This document shows, piece after piece, positions 7,636-16,874 of a stretch of 64,000 nucleotides of DNA (positions are counted from its first letter, which is position 1; the number at the start of each line of letters is the position of its first letter). The notes under the pieces are model-generated. The model worked only from the letters and a program-made list of their open reading frames with translations. It made no database searches and had not been told where the DNA came from. This stretch comes from Parapedobacter koreensis (GTDB lineage Bacteria > Bacteroidota > Bacteroidia > Sphingobacteriales > Sphingobacteriaceae). Location: contig NZ_FNZR01000008.1 in NCBI RefSeq assembly GCF_900109365.1, forward strand, positions 1 to 64,000, in the 5' to 3' direction. A program made the translations under genes and the position numbers.

Positions 7636-9420
7636 TCAATAACCGGGGTTTTGCTTCAATGTAGGCACCCCATCTACCATACTGTTGTCGATGACGGTCT
7701 GAGGAATGGGTAGGATCATGTCCGGCATCCGCGAGTATACCGCCCCTTGGATGATGGAGCGCTTCGGGGCTTCGTGTCGTATATACTCATTCAATAATTC
7801 TTCATCAAGCCCGAATCGGATGAGGTCGAAGAAGCGGTGGCCACCTTCCAACCCCAATTCGAGATTCCGTTCGAAAAGGATGGTTCGCAATGCCACCTCT
7901 TGATTGGCAAAGGCTGGATGGCCCGCAGGATACAGCCCGATTTTATAGTTGGCCGCTGACCCCGTTCCGTCGATACGTTGTACCCAATGGTCGGGGCTTC
8001 CCGAATTCTGTGCCATACGGGTGCGAATCTGATTGACGTATTCCCGGGCTTTCTCCAGGCTTCCTACACGCGCTTCCATCTCCGCAGCGTATAAAATAAT
8101 ATCGGCATAGCGGATAATATTGACGTTAAGGGCATTATATGCTTGTCCCGGCATCACGTAAATGCCGTCCTGATCGTTGCGGATATGACCCTTTTTTTGG
8201 ATGTAAGGACCGGATTCGATGGGGGTGTATACCCAATCGGCACCGGGGTTGATACCGAAGTCAAGGAAAGGGATTCCCCGACGGCCTACGCTCCAATCCA
8301 GTCTGGGATCGAGCGGGGCCGTTTCTGGTTCGAAGGGATCTGACGATCGCAATCCGTCGTCGTTTTTTACGCTGTTGGGATTGGTATCGTACATGTCGAG
8401 GTAGGGGAGGCCGTTGTCGTCTACACGGAAATGGTCTACAAACCATTGCGAGGGCGTATAGAATCCTGATCCACGGCCCCATCCCGGCGATTGTGGATTT
8501 TTACCAGAGGCACCGCGGATTTCCTGGTTGCCGTTGTCAATGCTGTTCGTGCCGTCGTTTGCTGAATGTTGTACGGCAAAGACACTCTCCGGGCCGTTTT
8601 CCCGGGTGACGTCGAAGTTGTAGTGAAAATTTTCTTCCAACTGGTATTTTTGGCCGCTGGCGGTGATGCCGTTGGCCATCACGTCATTCAACACCTGTAA
8701 GGCTTCGTCGAAGCCTGTGGGGAGGTCTCCCTCACTTCCTCTGTAAATCAGTATTTTTGCGTAATACGCTTCGGCAGCCCACTTATTCGGCCTGCCCAGG
8801 TCACGTTGGGTCTGGGGCAGGTTTTTCCGTGCAAAGTCAAAATCCGCTTGGATTTGAGGCCAGGTATTGACATAATTGCCGGATTCGTCGGTATTGGGTA
8901 CGCGGAATTCGTTGATGGATTCGATCCATGGAATATGCTTATACCATCGTTTCAGCAGGAAATAATAATGTCCGCGGAGAAAGCGTGCTTCCGCTTCAAT
9001 CTGAGCGGTTTCCTCAGGTGTTAGCTCAGCGACTTGTGGAAGCAAATTCAATACCGTATTGCAAAGGAAAACAGCATTATACAGGTACCTGAAATTGACC
9101 CCTGAACTGTTGGTGTTCACTTCGTAGCGTACCATGAAGTTCATCCAGGCCTGATCGGTCAGCGTCGATCCCTTGTGGGCGTTGCCACCCATCATTTCGG
9201 CCATGGCCATACCGGGCGTGGCCATGCCATAGGCCGCCCAATCCCGCGTCCCGTTGAGTTGCGAATACGCTCCGATAAGTGCTTGTTGGATGCCACTGCG
9301 GGTAGCGACGTTGGTCACACTGAATGAACCTACCGGCTTCTGTGAGAGAAATTCATCTTGGCACGATGTAACCGAAATCGTCAGTACACCCAAGAATGTA
9401 TATATTGTTGATCGTTTCAT
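7636..9420 (-). CDS. SusD/RagB family nutrient-binding outer-membrane lipoprotein
   Basis: A 594-residue protein with a lipoprotein signal (VTSCQDEFL, Cys at residue 20), an N-terminal SusD-like TPR region (motifs such as EAEARFLRGHYYFLLKRWY around residues 140-160) and the long C-terminal RagB/SusD domain with the typical ERNLELGLEGGHRFFDLIRF near residue 530. It covers the SusC barrel as the substrate-binding lid. It follows the SusC gene by 23 nt and precedes the PQQ dehydrogenase with 1 nt between. No starch-type glycoside hydrolase is found nearby, so the ligand is probably a small glycoside, sugar or aromatic sugar derivative. Confidence 0.95.
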   Translation of the reverse strand: MKRSTIYTFLGVLTISVTSCQDEFLSQKPVGSFSVTNVATRSGIQQALIGAYSQLNGTRDWAAYGMATPGMAMAEMMGGNAHKGSTLTDQAWMNFMVRYEVNTNSSGVNFRYLYNAVFLCNTVLNLLPQVAELTPEETAQIEAEARFLRGHYYFLLKRWYKHIPWIESINEFRVPNTDESGNYVNTWPQIQADFDFARKNLPQTQRDLGRPNKWAAEAYYAKILIYRGSEGDLPTGFDEALQVLNDVMANGITASGQKYQLEENFHYNFDVTRENGPESVFAVQHSANDGTNSIDNGNQEIRGASGKNPQSPGWGRGSGFYTPSQWFVDHFRVDDNGLPYLDMYDTNPNSVKNDDGLRSSDPFEPETAPLDPRLDWSVGRRGIPFLDFGINPGADWVYTPIESGPYIQKKGHIRNDQDGIYVMPGQAYNALNVNIIRYADIILYAAEMEARVGSLEKAREYVNQIRTRMAQNSGSPDHWVQRIDGTGSAANYKIGLYPAGHPAFANQEVALRTILFERNLELGLEGGHRFFDLIRFGLDEELLNEYIRHEAPKRSIIQGAVYSRMPDMILPIPQTVIDNSMVDGVPTLKQNPGY

Positions 9421-9443
9421 TTCTTTTGTGTTTACGTTGTCTA

Positions 9444-12400
9444 TTAAAGATTCACCGATAGTCCGAAGATGAATTGCTTCGGGGTAGGGACATAGTTGTT
9501 GACCACGCCCATGGAGGTGTCGCCGCCGCTGGCCTGTGCGTATCCGGGATCCATCAGCGTAGATTTGCTGATGGTCAGTAAGTTTTGTCCCTGCACATAA
9601 ATTCTGAAATTCTCCATGCCGATGCGGCTACTCCACGCCTTCGGCAGCGTATAGCCGAGTTGTACCGTTTTCATCCGAAGGTAAGACGCATCTTCGAGGA
9701 AGTAATCCGTGATGTTGGAAGACGAATAGCTGTCATTGAGGTCGAGCTTGGGAAGTTTGGCACGATCCCCGAGTTCGGGTGTCCACGATTCATAAAGCAT
9801 GCGTGTGCTCCGATTGGTGGTGAAGGTATGGAAATCGATGACGTAGCGGGTATAGTTGAAAACCGTTCCACCCTGATTCCAGAAAAAGAAGCAATTGAAG
9901 TCAAAGTTTTTATAAGCCAACGAAAGATTCAGACTGGTCTGGAAATCGGGATGCGGGCTACCCAGTATGGTCCGATCGTTGCCATCAACGCGTTTATCAC
10001 CATTGATGTCCTTGATGCGCCACCTGCCGACTTCAGGCGTCAGCCAGGTCGAGTATTCGGCGGCATAAGCCTCAGCCTCTTCTTGCGTATTGAAAAAACC
10101 GTCAATCTGATAGCCGTAGAAGCTGGAGATGGGATAGCCTGCCTGTGTCAATACCGCGTTGCCTATACGTGTGCTGCCGCCAGCCAACACAGCCAAGGGA
10201 TTGTCCAGTACACGGATAACGTCGTTCCGATACATGGAGAAAATCAACGATGCGGTGTATTGGAAATTGCCGGGCCTGCTGCGTTTGGTAATTCCAAGGT
10301 CGATGCCTTTATTGGTCAGTTCACCTACATTGACCGACGGTTGGGTGATGCTTGGTCCGGTAAAAGGGGCCTGATTTACGGCCAGGAGATCGGTCGTTCT
10401 ACGCACGTACCAGTCGAAGTTGATGTCCAATGTCGAGCGCAGCAACGTCGCATCAAACCCAAGGTTGAGCGTCGCACTTTTTTCCCAACGCGTGTCCGGG
10501 TTGCCAATTCGTGAGGGAACCAAGCCCACTATGCGCGAGCCATTATCACCAGATATGCCATATGAATTCGGATCGGATGTCACGTACACATCATATTGAT
10601 TGTTGTTGTCCAGGCCATTCTGGTTGCCGATGACGCCCCAACTGGCCCTTAGTTTCAGGTCATCAAGCCAAGTGGCGTCTGCCATGAACGATTCAGAACT
10701 TATCCGCCAGCCCACCGCTGCGGAGGGGAAATAGCCGGTGCGGTAGTTCCTGCCGAATTTGGAAGATTGATCCCGGCGGAGCGTGCCGTTAATGAAATAA
10801 CGATCCTTGAATGTATAGTCTAAACGACCGAAGAGCGAAAACAGTGAACTGCGGGAAAACGATCCCGAATTCGTCTGTGCACCCGTACCTGCCGAGATGA
10901 CCAGGAAGTCTTCGTCATCGTCGATTTCAAGGTTCAACCGGGTGGCGGATAAACTGTTGCCGAATGTGTTGATGGCTTCCGAGCCTACCAATGCCTTAAA
11001 CGTGTGGTCACCCCAAGATTTATTGTAGTTTGCCGTATTTGTCCAAGTCCAGGTATTATCCGTATTCCTGCTTTCCATCAGGGAATTCGGTGGATTGGTA
11101 TTCTGCGCGTGCTCATAGGTCACTTGGGTTAGGTCTAGCGTCCTTGAGTTGGCATAATCGACGCCGAAAGAGGTGTAGAGCGAAAGGCCGTCTAAAATTT
11201 CGGCTTCTGCAAATACATTGCCCAGTATGCCAATCCGATTCGACTTGTCGAAACGGTTGCGCCACGGCTGGGTGACGGGGTTGGTGCTGAATTCGGGTTC
11301 GCCTCCTGTACTTGGCGCGGCATTGCCGGCAGGGTTGCCAAACTCATCCCATACGGGCACCAGTGGATGCATGGTCATGACGGTCGATGCCCAGATGCTC
11401 GATGCGTCGTTGGTCCGGTAGGCAAGTTGTACATTTTCACCTACACGCACCCGTTTCCCCAAATTGAATTGGGTATTGGCCCGCAGCGTATACCGGTCAA
11501 ATTTGTTGTATTCCGAAGCGGTGTTACCCTCATTAAAGTAGTTTAGGCCAATGGCATAATTACCCGCTTCGCCGCCACCACTCAACCCGACTTGATAGGT
11601 CTGTATCGCTGCGGGTTTAAATACTTCTTCGGCCCAGTTGGTGTTTGCCGAACGGACAATTTGGTGCGTGGCAAAGTCGTAGCTATCCGGATTTACCAAT
11701 GCGGCAAATAATGCCTGTTGGCTGGCATTTCCATGCTTGAGGGCTTCAAGCTCCGCACCGCCGATACGGGCACCATTGTTTACAACCATGATGTATTCCG
11801 GGATGACAGGCTCAGGGCCATTGCCGTACTGTGGATGCCCCCAATCGGGATCACCGACTTGCCGGCCTGCACCGATCATGGATTTCCAGTACAGCTCGCC
11901 GTTTTCCTGGGCATTTAATACATCCGGAAAATCGCTTTTCGAAATGAAATTGACACCATAATAGGAGTTGAAGCTCAATTTCGTTTTTCCGGGTTTCCCG
12001 TTTTTGGTGGTGATGATGATGACACCATTTGCTGCACGGGCACCGTAGATGGCCGCCGATGCGGCATCTTTGAGCACCTGCATGGATTCGATGTCGTTGG
12101 CATTGAGGTTGTCTACGCCGCTTTGTGATGCCGGCACGCCGTCTATGATATATAACGGGTCTGATCCGCCGAAGGAGCCAAAACCTCGTATCCGTACCTT
12201 GCCGCCACTTCCGGGCGACCCGCTTGAGCTTACCGTCACACCTGCTGCATTGCCCTGTAGCTGCGTTTTCACATTGCCCGAGGGGATGGATAGCAGGTTT
12301 TCGGTGTCAACGATGGATACCGAACCGATGATGTCTTTCTTTTGCTCTTTGGAGTAGCCCGTTACAACCACTTCGGTGAGTGCTGTTACTTCAGGTTCCA

Positions 12401-13043
12401 TACGAATAATGAGATTGCCGGAGGCTGGTATCGCTACTTGCTGGCTCACGTATCCGATAAACGAAACGGTGAGCAGGCCGCTCCGTTCGGCCAGTGACAG
12501 CACGAATGAACCATTTGTCGCCGTTTTTGTGGTGACACCACTTTCAGCATGAAGGATGCTCACACCTTCCAATGGTAGGCCATTTTCGTCTGTGATTGTG
12601 CCATTAATCGTTTGTTGCATAGGCCCAATTGGTCTCCCATCGCGGGCAAGAGCCTTATTGTCACCGGCCGACTTACCTTTCGTAACCTGTTTTTTCATAA
12701 TGATGATGTGTTGTCCATTTGTCCGCTCAAATCGTAGCCCGGCAGGGTCCAGCAGTTCCCCGAGAAGTTGATGGAGTGGGACGGTGCGCATCTTCGTTTC
12801 GTCAAAAGCCACCTTGATGTTTTCCAGCAAATCGTTGTCATAGTTGAAATTGACGCCGAATTGAGTTTCCAGTTTAGTCAGTACACCGATAAGGGCTTGG
12901 CTGTCTATCGTGGTAGCCGTTCGGTGCTGCCTACCGGAGATCGATGCCATGGATTGTCCTTTGGCATCGTTACTGGGCGCGGCCGATGCGATAAAGACGG
13001 CCAGCCAAAAGATACAAGTAGTTCTTTGCATAGTGCTACACAT
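9444..13043 (-). CDS. SusC-type TonB-dependent transducer with STN domain
   Basis: A 1199-residue outer-membrane importer. In order: signal peptide (1-29), STN/secretin short domain (about 48-117), carboxypeptidase-regulatory-like domain (about 145-215), TonB box (TEVVVTGY, 223-230), plug (235-350; KDAASAAIYGARAANGVI is the hallmark SusC stretch) and a long barrel ending in a terminal aromatic-rich strand (FIFGLSVNL). The STN domain marks it as a transducer that signals to the FecR anti-sigma encoded 171 nt upstream, and through it to the divergent ECF sigma factor at 15044. ATG at 13031 is an alternative start with a better signal peptide. It pairs with the SusD downstream. Confidence 0.95.
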   Translation of the reverse strand: MCSTMQRTTCIFWLAVFIASAAPSNDAKGQSMASISGRQHRTATTIDSQALIGVLTKLETQFGVNFNYDNDLLENIKVAFDETKMRTVPLHQLLGELLDPAGLRFERTNGQHIIIMKKQVTKGKSAGDNKALARDGRPIGPMQQTINGTITDENGLPLEGVSILHAESGVTTKTATNGSFVLSLAERSGLLTVSFIGYVSQQVAIPASGNLIIRMEPEVTALTEVVVTGYSKEQKKDIIGSVSIVDTENLLSIPSGNVKTQLQGNAAGVTVSSSGSPGSGGKVRIRGFGSFGGSDPLYIIDGVPASQSGVDNLNANDIESMQVLKDAASAAIYGARAANGVIIITTKNGKPGKTKLSFNSYYGVNFISKSDFPDVLNAQENGELYWKSMIGAGRQVGDPDWGHPQYGNGPEPVIPEYIMVVNNGARIGGAELEALKHGNASQQALFAALVNPDSYDFATHQIVRSANTNWAEEVFKPAAIQTYQVGLSGGGEAGNYAIGLNYFNEGNTASEYNKFDRYTLRANTQFNLGKRVRVGENVQLAYRTNDASSIWASTVMTMHPLVPVWDEFGNPAGNAAPSTGGEPEFSTNPVTQPWRNRFDKSNRIGILGNVFAEAEILDGLSLYTSFGVDYANSRTLDLTQVTYEHAQNTNPPNSLMESRNTDNTWTWTNTANYNKSWGDHTFKALVGSEAINTFGNSLSATRLNLEIDDDEDFLVISAGTGAQTNSGSFSRSSLFSLFGRLDYTFKDRYFINGTLRRDQSSKFGRNYRTGYFPSAAVGWRISSESFMADATWLDDLKLRASWGVIGNQNGLDNNNQYDVYVTSDPNSYGISGDNGSRIVGLVPSRIGNPDTRWEKSATLNLGFDATLLRSTLDINFDWYVRRTTDLLAVNQAPFTGPSITQPSVNVGELTNKGIDLGITKRSRPGNFQYTASLIFSMYRNDVIRVLDNPLAVLAGGSTRIGNAVLTQAGYPISSFYGYQIDGFFNTQEEAEAYAAEYSTWLTPEVGRWRIKDINGDKRVDGNDRTILGSPHPDFQTSLNLSLAYKNFDFNCFFFWNQGGTVFNYTRYVIDFHTFTTNRSTRMLYESWTPELGDRAKLPKLDLNDSYSSSNITDYFLEDASYLRMKTVQLGYTLPKAWSSRIGMENFRIYVQGQNLLTISKSTLMDPGYAQASGGDTSMGVVNNYVPTPKQFIFGLSVNL

Positions 13044-13159
13044 TTAGATTTACATTAGTTAAGTTTACATTCAACATTCAATCTGTTGCTTTGTAATTAA
13101 TTGGTAATTAATTGGTTATTTTCATTTTATTTTGTGATTAAGCAGCAAAATCATCCCTT

Positions 13160-13198
13160 ACGACCACATGGCGGTCGTTTGGCCAATTACTGCCAAAC
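13160..13198. other. Two adjoining, mutually exclusive hairpins between fecR and susC
   Basis: The first pairs ACGACC (13160-13165) with GGTCGT (13173-13178). The second pairs GTTTGGC (13177-13183) with GCCAAAC (13192-13198). They share two bases, so only one can form fully. They lie in the 171-nt gap between the FecR stop and the SusC start, the only sizeable gap in the operon, where an attenuator or a processing site could raise SusC expression over FecR. There is no U tract, so simple termination is unlikely. Confidence 0.35.
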
Positions 13199-13214
13199 CG
13201 TTGGTTATTTCGAT

Positions 13215-14252
13215 CTAATTGGTATTTCCTATCGTCACGTGTTGGTCCTGCTCCTGGACATTGACACCAAAGGCCTTGCCAATGGAGCGCAACAGTAGTG
13301 AGATTTCATTAGCAGCGCAGGAGCCCGTAAAATGTTTTCCTGCGAGTGTTGGGTCGTCAAAGACGACACGGTATCCATAATTATCTTCTAATATACGCGC
13401 CACTTCCTGTAAAGGCGTTTTTTTGAAGATGAGTCTGTGATCCCTGAATGAGCCATATCGGCTGGGTTCCTCCACCTGTTCTTTATGCCACGCGCTCTTT
13501 TGCGCATCCCATACAATCAATTCCCCGGGCTGCATGTACACCGCATCGTGATCTACTTCATTGAATGCTGCTGTATTGCTCACCTTTACCTTACCTTCTT
13601 CCAGCACGACCTGTTTCTTCATCGGTCGGTTAGTCATCGTAAATTTGGTGCCCAGTACTTCTACACCCATTTCATCGGCTGTCTGAATGAGGAATCGCTG
13701 GTGGTCTGGGGTATGTATGACGCTGAAATGGGCTTCACCTACCAGGCTTACTACACGGGTGGCTGCGTCAAAATCTTTTTCTTGGTAGTTCAATGTCGAA
13801 TTTCCATTGAGCACCACACGCGAACCGTCCGGCAGGGCGATAGATTTCACTTCGCCATAAGCCGTAGTAAAGGATACGGTAGTCGTCTGATTGGCTAGCC
13901 AATAAATACCTATCGAAATCGCCATGATGACACCTGCCCAAAGCGCCGCTATTCGGCTCCAGCGTCTGATTGTTGATTGTCGTGTTTTTGGCAGCGTGAT
14001 TACCGTCGTTTCTTGTGTACGGTGCTGAATGGTGCTCCACATCAAATCGATCTTCGAATCGGACAGTTCCTCGCCCAAGCCCTGAAACGCTGCCAATAGT
14101 TGCTTCGCTTTATGGATTTCTCCCTGTTGATCCGGGTGCTGGCTTGCCCAGTTTTCCCAAAAATGGGCATGTTCTCCCTCGGGATGCAAGCACCATTCTT
14201 GGAAGGATTCGTCTTTTATAAAATCGATTGCTTGATATTTCGAATAGTCCAT
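13215..14252 (-). CDS. FecR family anti-sigma factor
   Basis: A 345-residue protein: a cytoplasmic sigma-binding region (residues 1-95), one transmembrane helix (about 101-120, AALWAGVIMAISIGIYWLA), the periplasmic FecR domain (VSFTTAYGEVKSIALPDGSR, about 125-225) and a C-terminal DUF4974/STN-like domain (about 270-345) that meets the STN domain of the SusC transducer. It is encoded just before susC in the same operon and is the expected partner of the ECF sigma factor at 15044, which is transcribed divergently rather than directly upstream as is usual. The DJ-1-like gene sits where the sigma gene would normally be. Confidence 0.92.
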   Translation of the reverse strand: MDYSKYQAIDFIKDESFQEWCLHPEGEHAHFWENWASQHPDQQGEIHKAKQLLAAFQGLGEELSDSKIDLMWSTIQHRTQETTVITLPKTRQSTIRRWSRIAALWAGVIMAISIGIYWLANQTTTVSFTTAYGEVKSIALPDGSRVVLNGNSTLNYQEKDFDAATRVVSLVGEAHFSVIHTPDHQRFLIQTADEMGVEVLGTKFTMTNRPMKKQVVLEEGKVKVSNTAAFNEVDHDAVYMQPGELIVWDAQKSAWHKEQVEEPSRYGSFRDHRLIFKKTPLQEVARILEDNYGYRVVFDDPTLAGKHFTGSCAANEISLLLRSIGKAFGVNVQEQDQHVTIGNTN

Positions 14253-14261
14253 AACACGAAA

Positions 14262-14867
14262 TTAGCGGAAGTTTTGCGTGTAATTGCGTAGTAGATGCAT
14301 AAATTGCGGCAAGCATTCGGCATAATCATGCCATGTCCGGGTGGTTACGAGGTTGCCATCTACCGCGACCGGTTGATTGACGTAGGTTGCTCCTCCCTGT
14401 TTTGCGTCCAACGCGCATTTGGCTACAGTGGTCACGGTGCGGCCATGGATCACACCGGCTGCACTGACGATTTCAATGCCGTGGCACACGACGCCGACGG
14501 GTTTATTTTGCTCAAAGAAATGCCTGACAATTCGAATGAGATCCGTGTCGTATCGGATGTATTCCGGCGCCCGTCCGCCAGAAATGAAAATCCCGTCATA
14601 CGCTTCCGGGTCTACGTCTTTAAATGCCACGGTGGCCTCGATATGATATCCGGGACGTTCCTCAGTAATGTCCCACTTTACGTCCTTTCGTTTCGGAATT
14701 TCGTGTAGCACCATGGCATAAGTGCGCGCTTCGGGCCCGGCTACAACGGTTTCATAATTTTCCTCACCTATTCGGAAATACGGATACAGTGTATCCACGG
14801 TCTCCGAAGCATCACCGATAGGCATCAGCACTTTCCCTACCCAATTCGCTTTCTTTGCAGTTGTCAT
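14262..14867 (-). CDS. DJ-1/PfpI family protein
   Basis: A 201-residue protein with the DJ-1/PfpI fold. The nucleophile elbow is GVVCHGIEI (Cys about residue 147, followed by His), and the acidic partner region is GIFISGGRAPEYIR (the glutamate in PEYIR fits the conserved Glu next to the cysteine in 3D). The family includes deglycases, glyoxalases III and amidases. It is the first gene of the operon that continues 9 nt later with fecR and then susC/susD and the PQQ dehydrogenase. Its place suggests a role in handling reactive carbonyl or keto-sugar products of that pathway. This is inference. Confidence 0.85.
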   Translation of the reverse strand: MTTAKKANWVGKVLMPIGDASETVDTLYPYFRIGEENYETVVAGPEARTYAMVLHEIPKRKDVKWDITEERPGYHIEATVAFKDVDPEAYDGIFISGGRAPEYIRYDTDLIRIVRHFFEQNKPVGVVCHGIEIVSAAGVIHGRTVTTVAKCALDAKQGGATYVNQPVAVDGNLVTTRTWHDYAECLPQFMHLLRNYTQNFR

Positions 14868-14970
14868 AACCTGATTAAATTGGTTCTTTTATCTACATAA
14901 GGGAGGAATACAGAAAAGTCCATCAAAAAAAATTAAAAAAAATAAAAAAATGTTCATTTATTTAATTCTT

Positions 14971-14983
14971 TACCTTTGTCGCG
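14971..14983 (+). promoter_or_regulatory. Promoter -7 element of the ECF sigma gene
   Basis: TACCTTTG at 14971-14978 fits the Bacteroidota consensus TAnnTTTG and lies 65 nt upstream of the sigma gene ATG. The extended form TACCTTTGTCGCG is repeated with one change upstream of the second ECF sigma gene (53410-53422, minus strand). No clear -33 TTG was found at the usual spacing; the upstream region is A/T-rich. Confidence 0.6.
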
Positions 14984-15043
14984 AAGTAATAAGGACTGAT
15001 CAATAATTTCGTAGCCTAATTAAAAACTCGCGGTATTTCAATC

Positions 15044-15628
15044 ATGGCCGATCGGAGTTTCAATGACATTGAATTATGGAGCCGTTTTAAGGCTGGAGAT
15101 CCTTCCAGTTTTGCGTCGATCTATCGGCAGCATGTTCGCGCGTTATACAGTTTTGGAAAACAGCTGGTTGACGACGGAGACTTAGTGGCCGATGCGGTCC
15201 AGGAGTTGTTTATCTACATCTGGGAAAGAAGAGCCCATTTAGGTGATACGGATAATATTCGTCATTACCTTTTTAAAGCCCTGCGGCGGCGGCTGATCGA
15301 TGCCATCTCAAAGCAGCAACGGACGGTGCAGGTTCATGAAACCACCGTTGATCGGCGTGCGGCCGAAGATTCCATTGAACAGACCCTGATTAAACACCAA
15401 GCCGATATCGAGCTGCGGGCCCTACTTCAGCAGGCGCTGCGTCAGCTAACCAAGCGGCAGCGCGAGGCGATATTCTTGCGTTTTTTTGGCAAGATGAGTT
15501 TCAGAGAGGTCGCGGATATTATGTCGTTGAGCCTCAAATCCACCTATAACCTTATCGCCAAAGCCCTTGATGAATTGCGAAAACATTTTCCGCTAATGCT
15601 GGCAGTCGCCGTTGCGATGCTGGGCTAA
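15044..15628 (+). CDS. ECF RNA polymerase sigma-70 factor (FecI-like)
   Basis: A 194-residue sigma factor of the Bacteroidota ECF group. Region 2 (residues 10-80) has the core-binding VADAVQELFIYIWERR stretch, and region 4 (about 120-180) has the HTH segment MSFREVADIMSLSLKSTYNLIAKAL with the usual R/E pair. It is transcribed away from the DJ-1/fecR/susC operon and is the natural partner of that FecR. The C-terminus has an extra hydrophobic tail (LMLAVAVAMLG), common in this group. Its stop codon overlaps that of the rhomboid gene (CTAA). Confidence 0.93.
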   Translation: MADRSFNDIELWSRFKAGDPSSFASIYRQHVRALYSFGKQLVDDGDLVADAVQELFIYIWERRAHLGDTDNIRHYLFKALRRRLIDAISKQQRTVQVHETTVDRRAAEDSIEQTLIKHQADIELRALLQQALRQLTKRQREAIFLRFFGKMSFREVADIMSLSLKSTYNLIAKALDELRKHFPLMLAVAVAMLG

Positions 15629-16362
15629 CGGCGAGTCGGTAGCCTGAAACGATTGACCAACAGCAACCCGGCGATGAACCCGCCGATATGGGCTGCATAG
15701 GCAACGCCACCAGCCTGCTCGCCACCCAAAGCACCGAGCCCATTGCTTACTTGAAACAAAAACCACAGGCCAATAGCGACAATGGCAGGGACGGAAAAAA
15801 CCAAAAAAAACATCCAAATGGTAATGCGTTTATGCGGGAAAAGCACCATATACCCAGCCAGAACGGCAGAAATAGCACCCGATGCACCTAAACATGGGGT
15901 CAATAGATTCTGCCCAAAAAACAGCGTGGCGAATACGTGGCTCAGGCCGCTCAATATGCCGCATAATAAATAGAAAATCAGGTACCGGAAATGGCCCAGC
16001 CGATCTTCTACGTTGTCTCCGCATATCCAAAGGTAAAGCATGTTTCCTGCTAAATGGCCTACCCCGCCATGCATAAACATGGCCGTAATAAGCGTCAGAA
16101 AGACTGGTATATCGGTACGCTGCAATCCGGGCATCTCAAACGATTTGCCCGAAATCGGATCGACCACAAGCTGGCTTTCTGTCACCAAATCTTTTCCAGT
16201 CAATATCTCCGCAGGGATGGTCGCATACGAAAAGGTGAATTGGATGTTGTAGCCGAGACCCTGGAAATACACAAAGACAAAAATGTTTAAACCGATCAGT
16301 AAATAATTGACAAACGGGAACGATCTCCGGTCGTGATTTTCATCTCCAATGGGTAGTAGCAT
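15625..16362 (-). CDS. Rhomboid family intramembrane serine protease
   Basis: A 245-residue membrane protein with about six helices. The catalytic set is visible: GASGA with Ser161, His225 in AAHIGG and the helper Asn107 in HLAGNML. It cleaves transmembrane segments of unknown partners. An insertion of about 50 residues after the first helix (residues 40-85) is the L1 loop region, which is long here. It is convergent with the ECF sigma gene and shares a 4-nt stop overlap with it; no functional link is implied. Confidence 0.93.
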   Translation of the reverse strand: MLLPIGDENHDRRSFPFVNYLLIGLNIFVFVYFQGLGYNIQFTFSYATIPAEILTGKDLVTESQLVVDPISGKSFEMPGLQRTDIPVFLTLITAMFMHGGVGHLAGNMLYLWICGDNVEDRLGHFRYLIFYLLCGILSGLSHVFATLFFGQNLLTPCLGASGAISAVLAGYMVLFPHKRITIWMFFLVFSVPAIVAIGLWFLFQVSNGLGALGGEQAGGVAYAAHIGGFIAGLLLVNRFRLPTRR

Positions 16363-16476
16363 AACAAAATTTCAAACAAGACGAAGATAGGGATTGTTTA
16401 TCTTTTTTTGACCGTGCCGTGAAGAATAGCGGCGCCAAATAAGATTCTTATTCGTATAATCGCAAAAAAACAAGTT

Positions 16477-16794
16477 ATGACGGTACAAGTTAATTCCGAC
16501 AAGAACATTCAGGTAAGCGACAGCTTCATTAACAAGATTACAGAAAGCTTAAACGATTCGTTATCACGTTTTGCCGAATTCATTACCCGGCTGGAAGTCT
16601 TTCTCGCTGATGAAAACAGCGGCAAGCAGGGGAGTGACGACAAGCGCTGTACCATAGAGGTACGTATTAAAAGCTTAAATCCGGAGGCAGTGACCGCAAC
16701 GGCAGACAACATTGACGTAGCGTTCAAACAAGCTTCTGACAAAGTGATACAACTCCTGCGGACACGCACGGATAAAATGAAAAGCCATTCGTAA
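16477..16794 (+). CDS. HPF/RaiA-like ribosome-associated protein
   Basis: A 105-residue protein with the S30AE (HPF/RaiA) pattern: an N-terminal beta strand and helix, a middle strand with TRLEVFLADENSGKQG, a strand carrying CTIEVRIKSLNPEAVTATA and a C-terminal helix with the repeated basic residues of ribosome binders (KVIQLLRTRTDKMKS). It is a short form without the dimerisation tail of long HPF. Such proteins sit in the decoding centre of resting ribosomes. It stands alone between convergent neighbours. Confidence 0.75.
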   Translation: MTVQVNSDKNIQVSDSFINKITESLNDSLSRFAEFITRLEVFLADENSGKQGSDDKRCTIEVRIKSLNPEAVTATADNIDVAFKQASDKVIQLLRTRTDKMKSHS

Positions 16795-16874
16795 GCCACT
16801 TTTTATGCTCCTTCCCGATGGAATGCACCTTGGTAGTGAATAATCGGGGAGGAGTTGAGCAGCAATGTGGTGGA

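Noticed and set aside
9585-10514. Plus-strand ORF of 309 codons inside susC
   Set aside because: It is antisense to well-conserved TonB barrel coding sequence, its product has no family-like motif, and its length follows from the codon use of the opposite strand.
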